A DNA stretch of 64,000 nucleotides from Streptomyces zinciresistens K42 (GTDB lineage Bacteria; Actinomycetota; Actinomycetes; Streptomycetales; Streptomycetaceae), in NCBI RefSeq assembly GCF_000225525.1, contig NZ_AGBF01000010.1, forward strand, positions 23,846 to 87,845, given 5' to 3'. Made by a program: the position numbers and the translations under genes. Below are positions 22,966-33,871 of this stretch, piece after piece. The notes beneath the pieces are model-generated. The model did no database searches. It was not told where the DNA came from and saw only the letters and a list, made by a program, of their open reading frames with translations. Position 1 is the first letter of the stretch. Every line of letters begins with the position of its first letter.

Positions 22966-24247
22966 CCATGGCGGGCACCGGGCGCGTCTCGGGCAGCAGG
23001 GCGAAGCACCCCAGGCTGAGCAGGGCGAGCCCGGTCAGATACGCCCCCACGCTCCAGGGCACCCGCCCGCTCTGCTCGACGAGCGCCGTCGCCACGATCG
23101 GCGTCAGCGCGCCACCGAGGACCCCGCCGAGGTTGTAGCCGACCGCGGCGCCCGTGCAGCGCACACGGGGTTCGTACAACTCCGGCAGATACGCGGCGAT
23201 CACGGCGAACATCGTGATGAACGCCAGCATGGCGCCCAGGAATCCCGCGAACATCAGCAGCGGCTCACCCGTCGCGAGGAGGGCGACCAGTGGGAACATC
23301 CACAGCGCCGCCGCGGTGCACCCGACGAGGCACAGGGGACGGCGTCCGTACCGGTCGCCGAGCATCGCCACCAGCGGCGTGAGCGCGCCCTTCACCAGCA
23401 CCGCACCCATGATGCAGACCAGCAGGACGCCGCGGTCCACCCCGAGGCGTTCGGTGCCGTAGGACAGGGACCAGGTCGTCACGGTGTAGAAGACGGCGTA
23501 TCCGATCGACAGCGCGCCGGCCGTCAGCAGCACCAGCCGCCAGTGGTCGCGTACGACCTCGGCGAGCGGCACGCGCGCGTGGTCGGCGACTTCCAGGAAC
23601 CGGGGGCTCTCCGCGAGGGACGACCGCAGCCACAGCCCCACCAGGGCGAGCACACCGGCCGCCCAGAACGGCACCCGCCACCCCCATGCCGCGAACTGCG
23701 CCTCGGACAGCGTCGCCGACAGGGCCAGCACCACGCCGTTCGCGAGCAGGAAGCCCACCGCTGGTCCGACCTGGGGGAAGCTCGACCACAGCGCGCGCCG
23801 TCCGGCGGGCGCGTGCTCCACCGTCAGCAGCACGGCCCCGCCCCACTCGCCGCCAAGCCCCAGCCCCTGGAGGAAGCGCAGGGCGAGCAGCAGCAGGGGA
23901 GCGGCGACGCCGATCGTGCCGTACGTCGGCACGCAGCCGACCGCGACCGTGGAGGCGCCCGTCAGCAGCAGGGAGGCCACGAGCACCGGACGCCGTCCGT
24001 GCCGGTCGCCGATGTGCCCGAACAGCACCGAGCCCAGAGGGCGCGCCACGAAGCCCACCCCGAAGGTCGCGAACGCGGCCAGGGTCCCGGCGAGGGGCGA
24101 GAACGTCGGGAAGAACAGCGGCCCGAGAACCAGCGCGGCAGCGGTCCCGTAGACGAAGAAGTCGTAGAACTCGATGGCGGTCCCGGCCAGTGAAGCGGAC
24201 GCGAGCCGCAGCATGGAGGGCGCCTTTACGGTGCGTACGTCGTGCAT
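22943..24247 (-). CDS. MFS transporter of the metabolite:H+ symporter (MHS) type
   Basis: 434 residues. It resembles the proline/betaine-shikimate-dicarboxylate symporters (ProP/ShiA-like). MHS hallmarks are [25 protein letters not shown] in helix 1, [22 protein letters not shown] (here [19 protein letters not shown]) between helices 2 and 3, and [19 protein letters not shown] in helix 4. The last signature is [14 protein letters not shown] in the second half. The start [11 protein letters not shown] at 24247 lacks a clear ribosome site; the inner ATG 24214 ([11 protein letters not shown]), with aaagg upstream, is an equally good choice. The substrate is probably a carboxylate or osmolyte. 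Divergent from aroQ. Confidence 0.88.
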   Translation of the reverse strand: MHDVRTVKAPSMLRLASASLAGTAIEFYDFFVYGTAAALVLGPLFFPTFSPLAGTLAAFATFGVGFVARPLGSVLFGHIGDRHGRRPVLVASLLLTGASTVAVGCVPTYGTIGVAAPLLLLALRFLQGLGLGGEWGGAVLLTVEHAPAGRRALWSSFPQVGPAVGFLLANGVVLALSATLSEAQFAAWGWRVPFWAAGVLALVGLWLRSSLAESPRFLEVADHARVPLAEVVRDHWRLVLLTAGALSIGYAVFYTVTTWSLSYGTERLGVDRGVLLVCIMGAVLVKGALTPLVAMLGDRYGRRPLCLVGCTAAALWMFPLVALLATGEPLLMFAGFLGAMLAFITMFAVIAAYLPELYEPRVRCTGAAVGYNLGGVLGGALTPIVATALVEQSGRVPWSVGAYLTGLALLSLGCFALLPETRPVPAMAAEPATG

Positions 24248-24483
24248 ACCGCGTCAACTACCCACAGTCACCGACGGTTACGGGGGCGTGCGGGGGCGGT
24301 CGGCCGCGTCGGTCCGTGCCGGTGAGCGCCGGGCGGGTCCTCCCGAGAAGCGCCTCCAGGGGCGCCGTGGGCCGGTCCCGGTCCCGGAGGGCAGGGGCCT
24401 CGGCGCTGTCGGCGCACCGTGATAGACCGGGGGCTGAGCAGCGGTCTTCGACGGACCGCCGACCCCTACGGACCGGAGGAACC

Positions 24484-24957
24484 GTGCCCCGCACCCTGGC
24501 CAACGCCCCGATCATGATCCTCAACGGCCCCAACCTCAACCTGCTGGGCACGCGGCAGCCGGAGATCTACGGTTCGGAGACCCTGGCCGACGTGGAGGCG
24601 CTGTGTGCCAAGGCGGCGGCCGCGCACGGCGGCACCGTCGACCTCCGTCAGTCCAACCACGAGGGCGTGCTGGTCGACTGGATCCACGAGGCGCGCTCCG
24701 GCCACAGCGGCATCGTGATCAACCCCGGCGCCTACTCGCACACGTCCGTGGCGATCCTGGATGCGCTCAACACCTGTGACGGGCTTCCTGTGGTGGAGGT
24801 CCACATCTCCAACATCCACCGGCGTGAAGCGTTCCGCCACCACTCGTACGTCTCCCTGCGCGCGGACGGTGTCATCGCGGGATGCGGCGTGCAGGGGTAC
24901 GCGTTCGGGGTGGAGCGGATCGCCGCGCTCGCGGGAACGGGCCGGGCGGACACCTGA
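24484..24957 (+). CDS. aroQ: Type II 3-dehydroquinate dehydratase
   Basis: 157 residues; catalyses the third step of the shikimate pathway, or quinate catabolism, as a dodecamer. The GTG start at 24484 follows cggaggaacc. Signature blocks are [18 protein letters not shown] (with the lid Arg and catalytic Tyr), [16 protein letters not shown], and [20 protein letters not shown] carrying the catalytic His. The length is normal for the type II enzyme. It is divergent from an MHS symporter of the family that includes shikimate carriers, so a quinate/shikimate uptake link is possible but unproven. Confidence 0.95.
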   Translation: MPRTLANAPIMILNGPNLNLLGTRQPEIYGSETLADVEALCAKAAAAHGGTVDLRQSNHEGVLVDWIHEARSGHSGIVINPGAYSHTSVAILDALNTCDGLPVVEVHISNIHRREAFRHHSYVSLRADGVIAGCGVQGYAFGVERIAALAGTGRADT

Positions 24958-25048
24958 CCGGGGGCGGCACACGCGCGTGTACGGTTTCCCTGGCGACTGG
25001 ACCCCCGTGTACGGCCGGCCCGTGCGCGAGGTTCCTGACGGCGTGCCA

Positions 25049-25088
25049 GGGTCGCCGGTCGAGGGCGGGGATCGAAGACCGGCGACCC
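25049..25088 (+). terminator. Terminator downstream of aroQ
   Basis: gggtcgccggtc / gaccggcgaccc, perfect 12-bp arms with a 16-nt loop, about 90 bp after the aroQ stop. Confidence 0.75.
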
Positions 25089-25224
25089 CATCCGCTCAGG
25101 AGCCGTCATCCCGGGCGGGGCTGAGTCCAGTTGACTGCGCGCCGTTGTGCGCCGGGAGCGCGCGCACGGCGCCTGCGCGTGCGAAGCGTTCACACGGGGC
25201 GCGCGCCGGGCTCCGCCGCGCCGG

Positions 25225-25881
25225 TCACCACCCCCGCGCGCGCCACTCCGGCAGGTGCGGGCGTTCCGCGCCCAGGGACGTGTCGTCGCCGTGCCCGGGA
25301 TAGACCCAGGTCTCGTCCGGCAGCACGTCGAAGATCTTCGTCTCCACGTCGTGGATCAGACGGGCGAACGCCTCCGGATCCTTGCGGGTGTTGCCGACAC
25401 CTCCCGGGAACAGGCAGTCGCCGGTGAACACGTGCGGGTGGCCGTGGGGGTCGTCGTAGACCAGGGCGATGGAGCCCGGTGTGTGCCCCACCAGGTGGCG
25501 GGCGATGAGGTCGACGCGCCCCACCCGGATGACGTCGCCGTCGTCGACCAGGACGTCGCTGGGTACGGGGATGCCGTCGGCGTCGTGCCGGCCCGCGTAG
25601 GTACGCGCGCCCGTGGCCTCCACGACGGCCGCGAGCGCCTGCCAGTGGTCGCCGTGCCGGTGGGTGGTGACGACGGAGGTGACGCCGTCGTCACCGATCG
25701 TGCCCAGCAGCGCGTGCGCGTCGTTGGCGGCGTCGATCAGCAGCTGCTCGTCGGTGGCGCGGCACCGCAGCAGATAGGCGTTGTTGTCCATCGGGCCGAC
25801 CGCGATCTTGGTGATCATCAGGTCCTTGAGCTCGTGCACGTCGGCGGGGCCACCGACCGTCACCTGTCCGCTGTACGTCAT
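25225..25881 (-). CDS. Metallo-beta-lactamase-fold hydrolase, glyoxalase II-like
   Basis: 218 residues; start MTYSGQVTVGGPADVHEL at 25881. The metal site is plain: THRHGDHWQAL (HxHxDH), then HLVGHTPGSIALVYDD, GDCLFPGGVGNT and a final YPGHGDDTSL His. The HTPGS/GDCLF pattern is that of the hydroxyacylglutathione hydrolase-like subgroup. Actinobacteria use mycothiol rather than glutathione, and the next gene upstream is a mycothiol-dependent enzyme in the same direction (62-bp gap), so a thiol-ester hydrolase in mycothiol metabolism is a reasonable inference. Confidence 0.9.
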   Translation of the reverse strand: MTYSGQVTVGGPADVHELKDLMITKIAVGPMDNNAYLLRCRATDEQLLIDAANDAHALLGTIGDDGVTSVVTTHRHGDHWQALAAVVEATGARTYAGRHDADGIPVPSDVLVDDGDVIRVGRVDLIARHLVGHTPGSIALVYDDPHGHPHVFTGDCLFPGGVGNTRKDPEAFARLIHDVETKIFDVLPDETWVYPGHGDDTSLGAERPHLPEWRARGW

Positions 25882-25943
25882 GGCGGCAGCCTATAGCGGA
25901 GGCCGGGCGCCCGGCCGCTGTACGGGGAGCCCGACGGGAGTCC

Positions 25944-26630
25944 CTACAGCGGGGGGAGCGTAGGGAGGACGCCGCCCTCGGTGCTCAGCCCGGAGCCGTC
26001 GCGCCGCCCGGCGAGCCAGCCCAGCAGGTCGGGCGCCGGCCCCCGGACGGTGATCCGCGGAGCGTCCGCCTCCCGGCCGGTGCTCCACGCCCGCGTGCCG
26101 TCGGTCAGCCGTGTCGGCGGGACGTCGGGACGGCCGGTGAAGCGTTCGGCGAGGAACCCGGTCTCCCGCTCCACGAACTCCGCGGGCAGGTCCTCCAGCT
26201 CGTAGCCGATGCCGAGATCCACGTGGTGCAGCTCCACCTCGACCCAGCGCCGGAACGGCACCCGGGCGGCGGCGTCGGTGACGCCGTTGCGCAGCTCCAC
26301 GGTGCGTGACCAGTCCGCGGGGGCCTCGCCGGCCGTCCGGAACCGACCACCGCTGTCGCGCACGTCGGTGAGGTGGACGTCCACGGGGCGCGTGGCGTCG
26401 CGCGCGATGTCGGCGTCCCGGGTCGCGGCCGAGGCGTACATGGGGCGTCCTTCGAGGACGTTCACCAGGGCGTCGGCGTTGCGGGCGAGGTGGGCGAGCA
26501 CATGGCCGCGGCTCCAGCCGGGCAGGCGTGACGGCTCCGCCACCGACGCGTTGTCCAGCTTGGCCGCTGCGGTGAGCAGCCGGTCCGTCGCCTCATGCAC
26601 GGACAGCAGGTCACGAGCGTGATCAATCAT
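25944..26630 (-). CDS. Mycothiol-dependent maleylpyruvate isomerase-family protein
   Basis: 228 residues from ATG 26630 (MIDHARDLLSVHEATDRLL). The DinB/MDMPI-N four-helix bundle occupies about residues 5-150. LPGWSRGHVLAHLARNADAL carries the metal-binding His, and VEVELHHVDLGIGY carries the second His pair. The C-terminal 70 residues form the small MDMPI-C-like alpha/beta domain. Family members use mycothiol as cofactor for isomerisation or transfer; the actual substrate is not determinable. It is adjacent to an MBL hydrolase and divergent from uvrA. Confidence 0.88.
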   Translation of the reverse strand: MIDHARDLLSVHEATDRLLTAAAKLDNASVAEPSRLPGWSRGHVLAHLARNADALVNVLEGRPMYASAATRDADIARDATRPVDVHLTDVRDSGGRFRTAGEAPADWSRTVELRNGVTDAAARVPFRRWVEVELHHVDLGIGYELEDLPAEFVERETGFLAERFTGRPDVPPTRLTDGTRAWSTGREADAPRITVRGPAPDLLGWLAGRRDGSGLSTEGGVLPTLPPL

Positions 26631-26775
26631 GGTGCTGACATTAGCCTCGCCACACCTTTGGGTGAAGGTGGTGAACGAGTGCCGTAAATCGAATGCACGT
26701 GCTATACGCTCGTTCCCGGCGTCGGGCATGCTGGATGGTCCGGGATTGTTGTCCCATTGGGGAATCCGACCGGCG

Positions 26776-26798
26776 TTGTCAGTGGCTCCCCCTAGTGT
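26776..26798 (+). promoter_or_regulatory. RecA-NDp-type promoter of uvrA
   Basis: TTGTCAGTG (26776-26784), 8 bp, TAGTGT (26793-26798). This is the best match in the window; the flanking ggc after GTG also occurs in published recA P1 promoters. The predicted start near 26806 leaves a 47-nt leader. Confidence 0.92.
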
Positions 26799-26852
26799 GG
26801 AAACACGGGGGCCTCGCCCCTGTCACTCTTCTCAAGAAAGGTGCGGACCGGC

Positions 26853-29891
<3,039 letters not shown>

Positions 29892-29924
29892 GCCCGGCGG
29901 GCAGCCGACTCGCAGAAATCCGGA

Positions 29925-29969
29925 AACGGGCGGCGCGTCCCGGGAACTTCCCGCGAGGCGCCGCCCGTT
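29925..29969. terminator. Bidirectional terminator between uvrA and the sugar kinase
   Basis: aacgggcggcgc / gcgccgcccgtt, perfect 12-bp arms; convergent genes on both sides. Confidence 0.88.
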
Positions 29970-30049
29970 GGATCATCAGCGGCCCCGGCCAGGCGGCCGC
30001 GGCGCACCTTGACTTCTCAACAGCGTGCTCTTCCGAGACCGAACGCCTC

Positions 30050-30961
30050 TCACGCGGCTCCCAGCTCGGAGGCGTAGGGCGGTTCGGCACCCGCACGGGA
30101 ACAGGTGATCGCGGCAGCCCGCGCCGCGAACCGCAGCAGCCGTGCCCAGCCGTCCGCGCCCAGTCCCGCGAGCGCGTCGGCGGACAGCGCGTCCTGGGCG
30201 GCCAGCCCGTGCAGCAGGGCGGCGTTCACCGTGTCGCCGGCGCCGATCGTGTCCACGACGTCGACCTTCTCGCCCGGCACGGAGTGCTCGGCGCCGTCCC
30301 GCGTGAAGACGGTCAGTCCGTCGCCGCCCCGGGTGACCACCACGGCCGCCGGTCCCGCGGCCAGCCACTCACGCGGCGTGCCGCCCAGCCACCGCGCGTC
30401 CTCCTCGGAGAGCTTGAGCAGCGTCACGGACGGCAGCCAGCTCCCGAAGCGGGCACGATAGGCGTCCGGGTCCGGGATCAGCCCCGCCCGGATGTTCGGG
30501 TCGAGCGCCGTGCACACCCCCTGCCCGGCCGCGCCGCGCATCAGCTCCTCGTACGCCGTGGCTCCCGGCTCCAGGACGAGCGAACAGGTCCCGAACGACA
30601 CCGCGCGGGTGCCCGTGGGCAGGGCCGGGGGAGCGGTGAAGAGCCGGTCCGCGGTGCCCTCGACGTAGAACGAGTACGCGGCCGATCCCTCGGCGTCGAC
30701 GGTGGCGACGGCGAGCGTGGTGGGCTCCGGGCCCCGCTGCACGGCCGACACGTCCACGCCCGCCTCCCGCAGCCCGTCGAGCAGCGCCTCGCCGAAGGCG
30801 TCCCGCGAGGTGCGCGAGCAGAACGCGGTGGGGGAGCCGAGCCGGCCGAGCGCCACGGCCGTGTTGTAGGGGCCGCCGCCGAGCGCCGGCTTCAGGCCCG
30901 CGAGGGCACCCGTGCCCTGCGGTACCAGGTCGATCAGGGCCTCACCGGCGACGACGATCAC
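30050..30961 (-). CDS. PfkB-family sugar kinase (fructokinase-like)
   Basis: 303 residues. The GTG start at 30961 overlaps the lacI stop (GTGA) and follows ggaagga. The N-terminal block is VIVVAGEALIDLVPQG, then the sugar-binding GGGPYNTAVALGRLG, and the catalytic block VDTIGAGDTVNAALLHGL. The ALIDL and PYNTA variants are typical of fructokinase-like members rather than ribokinase, but the substrate is uncertain. Coupling with a LacI repressor and a large upstream palindrome indicates a locally regulated sugar-utilisation operon. Confidence 0.88.
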   Translation of the reverse strand: MIVVAGEALIDLVPQGTGALAGLKPALGGGPYNTAVALGRLGSPTAFCSRTSRDAFGEALLDGLREAGVDVSAVQRGPEPTTLAVATVDAEGSAAYSFYVEGTADRLFTAPPALPTGTRAVSFGTCSLVLEPGATAYEELMRGAAGQGVCTALDPNIRAGLIPDPDAYRARFGSWLPSVTLLKLSEEDARWLGGTPREWLAAGPAAVVVTRGGDGLTVFTRDGAEHSVPGEKVDVVDTIGAGDTVNAALLHGLAAQDALSADALAGLGADGWARLLRFAARAAAITCSRAGAEPPYASELGAA

Positions 30962-32016
30962 GAGAGCGTTCCTTCCAGGGGTGTCCGGGGCGTCAGGGGC
31001 TGTTCGGGGCATCCGCAGGAGGTGCGGTGCATGAAGGCGCAGGGCAGGCGCACGGTCCGCGCGGCCCGCTCCGGCGCGGCGAGGCGGTCGAGGAGCATCC
31101 GGACGGCCCGAGCGCCGATCTCCTTGCCGGGCTGGGCGATCGCGGTGAGCCGGGGGGAGAACAGGTCGGCCCAGGCGAAGTCGTCGAAGCAGCACAGTGC
31201 CATGTCGCCGGGCACGGACAGGCCGTGGTCCCGCAGCGCGCGCAGGGCGCCGATGGTCATCGCGTTGTTGGCCGTGACGAGCGCGGTCGGCGGTGAGGCG
31301 AGGGCCAGCAGCCTCGCGGTGGCCGGTTCCGCGCCGGCCGACTCGGAGTGGCCGTGCACCACGAGGTCCTCGTCGTGATCGAGCCCAGCGGAAGCGAGTC
31401 CGTCCCCGTACCCGCTGATCCGCTCGGCGGTGGTGCTGAGCCCCGGCCGGCCGGCGATCAGGGCGATCCGCCGGTGGCCGAGCCCGGCGAGATGCGTGAC
31501 CAGCCGGGACACGGGCGCGGCGCTCTCGGCGCACACCTGGTCGAACCGAGCGGGACCGTCCGCCGGGAAGTCGACCAGCCGGTCCAGGAGCACGGCCGGC
31601 ACCTTGTGACGGCCGAGGTAGGCGAGGAGGTCCCGCGGGTTCGCGGAGGGTGCCACGATCATGCCGTCCACGCGGCGTTCGTGGAGCAGTTGGACGACCT
31701 TGCGCTCATGCAGCGGATCGTCGTGCGGGTCGGCGATCAGCAGGCTGTAGCCCTCCTCGACGGCAGCGGCCTCGACGCCTTGGAGGATCTCGGTGAAGTA
31801 CGGATTGCTGATCGCGGAGACCGCGAGGCCGATGGAGCGGGTGCGCGAGGTCACCAGGGACCGGGCGAGGGTGTTGGGGGTGTAGCCGAGCGCGTCCATC
31901 GCGTCCAGCACCGCCTGGCGGGTGTGGGGAAGTACCGGCCGGGTGCCGTTCAGCACATGCGAGACGGTCGCCACGGAGACGCCGGCGCTTCGCGCGACAT
32001 CGGCCATGGTCGTCAT
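30958..32016 (-). CDS. LacI-family transcriptional repressor
   Basis: 352 residues; start MTTMADVARSAGVSVATVS at ATG 32016 with agggaaggg upstream. The N-terminal helix-turn-helix and hinge helix are classical (VARSAGVSVATVSHVLNGTR ... YTPNTLARSL). The periplasmic-binding-like effector domain begins at SIGLAVSAISNPYFTEILQGVE, with the C-terminal subdomain ending in CFDDFAWADLFSPRLTAIAQPGKEIG. It is followed by the kinase with a 4-bp overlap. A 28-bp perfect palindrome 77 bp upstream of the start is the likely operator, implying autoregulation; the ligand is probably a sugar or sugar phosphate. Confidence 0.94.
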   Translation of the reverse strand: MTTMADVARSAGVSVATVSHVLNGTRPVLPHTRQAVLDAMDALGYTPNTLARSLVTSRTRSIGLAVSAISNPYFTEILQGVEAAAVEEGYSLLIADPHDDPLHERKVVQLLHERRVDGMIVAPSANPRDLLAYLGRHKVPAVLLDRLVDFPADGPARFDQVCAESAAPVSRLVTHLAGLGHRRIALIAGRPGLSTTAERISGYGDGLASAGLDHDEDLVVHGHSESAGAEPATARLLALASPPTALVTANNAMTIGALRALRDHGLSVPGDMALCCFDDFAWADLFSPRLTAIAQPGKEIGARAVRMLLDRLAAPERAARTVRLPCAFMHRTSCGCPEQPLTPRTPLEGTLS

Positions 32017-32092
32017 CGCGATCCCTTCCCTGCGCGTTCCGCCGGGGCCACGGCGGGCCTCCTGGCGGGGAAGGTATCCCATCCGAAGCCCG

Positions 32093-32120
32093 GCGTAAAC
32101 GCTTGCGCAAGCGTTTACGC
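32093..32120. promoter_or_regulatory. 28-bp perfect palindrome, probable LacI operator
   Basis: A perfect dyad centred between 32106 and 32107, with core aacgcttg|caagcgtt-type half-sites (inner TTGCGCAA) and outer gcgtaaa/tttacgc arms. LacI-family operators have a central CG-symmetric core like this. It lies between lacI and its upstream neighbour. Confidence 0.85.
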
Positions 32121-32272
32121 GGAGGATCTCGCCGCGCCGAGGGGGCAGAGCCGCGAAGACCGGTCGCTCGCCCTCCCCCGCGCCGGCCGGGGCGTGTCGC
32201 GACCCGCGGCCCGGAACACAGCGCCGGGGACGGCTCAGACCGGCGCGCGACCGGAGGCCGCAAGGGGGCGGC

Positions 32273-33223
32273 TCACTCCCACTGCCACCCGATGCCGACG
32301 ATCCCCGCCCGCACCCGCGGCTCCACGAGGTGCACGGACCGGTGCAGCCCGCTCAGGGCGAGACCCTGGCGGCCGCTGCGGGGCGCCGCCGCAGAATGCT
32401 GGGTGAACCGGTGGCACCGGGCGGGCAGCTCGCTCCCGGCGAAGCGGACCTGGAGCGCGTACTGCCCGCCCGCGAGAGGGAACCCCCGGGCGTACTCGTG
32501 GGACACGTCGGCGGTGCCGTCGTCGACGCCATGGCGGAAGAGATGGGTGTCGCCCGCGCGCAGCCGGGTGTCGAACAGCAGCTCGGCCACGAGGACTCCG
32601 GTGTCCTGATGCCAGCGGATCCGGCCCGTGCGGCAGTTCTCCAGGGCGTGCACGGTCATGTGCTGCGGGACGCACCCGGGATCGCCGTGGTGCACGGCGA
32701 TGAAGCGGTCCACGCCGTCCTTGTGGGCCCGCACGATGTGATGCGACTCGCGCCCGGCCAGCTCGCGCCGCGCCCCTATCCGTACGCGCTCGTGGTGGGC
32801 GAGGGTGTGCAGCCCGCCGTCGACCGAGCAGTCCAGGTCTCCCAGCAGCTCCTGCAGGACGCCGGTCGCCTCCACCAGGGCGCGGTAGGTGCGGGTGGCG
32901 GGCCGCTGGAGGGCGGTGTGGTCGTCGGCTTCGGCGAGCAGCCGGATCAGGGACTCCTCCGGCAGCTGGAGGATCTCCTCCAGGGCCCGTACCGCGCGCA
33001 GCGACTCGGGGCGCTGCGGACGGCGGGCGCCCTGCTGCCAGTAGCTGAGGCTGGTGACCCCGACCTTGACCCCGCGCCGGGACAGATGGTGCTTCACGCG
33101 CTGGAGCGGCAGTCCGCGGGCCGCTATCGCGGCACGCAGGGCGACATGGAAGGGGCCGCCCCGCAGGGCCGTGTCCAGTTCCGCGGTGGTGGCGAGGTCC
33201 GCGTGCTGTGTGGCGTGCGGCAT
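32273..33223 (-). CDS. Helix-turn-helix protein of unknown function
   Basis: 316 residues; start MPHATQHADLATTAELDTAL at 33223 with aggaaggg upstream. Residues 20-100 look like an XRE-type DNA-binding domain (FHVALRAAIAARGLPLQRVKHHLSRRGVKVGVTSLSYWQQGARRPQRPESLRAVRALEEILQL). The remaining 210 residues are beta-rich with many His residues and have no family I can name. Streptomycete relatives are common and uncharacterised. The C-terminal part may bind a ligand or act as a sensor. The gene is monocistronic and is divergent from uvrC across a long gap. Confidence 0.85.
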   Translation of the reverse strand: MPHATQHADLATTAELDTALRGGPFHVALRAAIAARGLPLQRVKHHLSRRGVKVGVTSLSYWQQGARRPQRPESLRAVRALEEILQLPEESLIRLLAEADDHTALQRPATRTYRALVEATGVLQELLGDLDCSVDGGLHTLAHHERVRIGARRELAGRESHHIVRAHKDGVDRFIAVHHGDPGCVPQHMTVHALENCRTGRIRWHQDTGVLVAELLFDTRLRAGDTHLFRHGVDDGTADVSHEYARGFPLAGGQYALQVRFAGSELPARCHRFTQHSAAAPRSGRQGLALSGLHRSVHLVEPRVRAGIVGIGWQWE

Positions 33224-33821
33224 GCAGGGCCCTTCCTGTGGTTGTTCACAACGGCTGGTCAGGCCGTTCGCGCGGTTGATCGGGGCCGCCCCGTCGGCAC
33301 GGCGGGCGTCTTCACATCCGTACGTCGCCCTTCAGGGCCCCGAGTTCCCCCGCATTGAAGCGTGTTGACAAAGTCCCGACAACACCTGAAGCCCAACAGC
33401 GGGCGCCTCTGGCCGAGTCACGACGCGTTGGCCCCGGCGCCGTCGCCCGATCCGGAGGGGCCGCCTCGCATGTCGGGGGCCAGGTGCGGGGGGCAGGCCC
33501 GAAGGGGAGGAGCGGGGGTGGTGAGGGCATCCGCTTCCGGCCCTGCCCGGCACACGTGTTCCAGCGTTGGGCAAGGCGATCCCCGTTCCCCCGCTCGACA
33601 GATGGCGGGCACGTCTGCGGACGCCCCCCGGGCGCGCACCCGGGCCCGCGATCGGCTGCACCGCCGAGCGGGGGTGCCGTCCGGCTCCGCGGACCGGACA
33701 CCACCCGTGTGGACGACATCGCGGTCGGTGAGCCCCGGCACGGCAGTCTTGGAGCCCCCGCCCGCCGCCGTGGCCAGGCCCTTCCCGTCCCGCCGGGCGG
33801 CGGTGGGGCGGGTGGGGACGG

Positions 33822-33830
33822 TTGTCCACA
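33822..33830 (+). promoter_or_regulatory. Single perfect DnaA box
   Basis: TTGTCCACA is the preferred Streptomyces DnaA-box sequence. It lies 41 nt before the uvrC start, overlapping where regulatory proteins would bind the uvrC promoter. It is isolated, with no second box seen in the window, so it is not an origin. Confidence 0.7.
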
Positions 33831-33841
33831 GGCTCGTCGGA

Positions 33842-33864
33842 GTGTCGGCGGGCGCCAGTAGGGT
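33842..33864 (+). promoter_or_regulatory. RecA-NDp-like promoter of uvrC
   Basis: gTGTCGGCG (33842-33850), 8 bp, TAGGGT (33859-33864), then 7 nt to the uvrC ATG. The upstream half is weaker (TGTCG fits TGTCR, the gtg is gcg), but the spacing and leaderless geometry equal those of uvrB and ogt. Confidence 0.68.
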
Positions 33865-33871
33865 GTGAGAC

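Larger units (their letters stand above)
33224..33871. other. 648-bp intergenic region upstream of uvrC
   Basis: No supported gene on either strand. It contains a DnaA box and the uvrC promoter at its right end. A TTGACA at 33364 has no convincing -10 partner. Open frames through it are low-complexity Arg/Pro/Gly. Confidence 0.6.

Noticed and set aside
24406..24428. RecA-NDp-like sequence before aroQ (cTGTCGGCG-N8-TAGACC)
   Set aside because: The spacing fits, but the -10 ends in C instead of T and the upstream box is weak. With high GC content such partial matches are expected by chance.
33364..33369. TTGACA as a -35 box upstream of uvrC
   Set aside because: No acceptable -10 hexamer 16-19 bp downstream, and it is 500 bp from uvrC with a better promoter adjacent to the gene.
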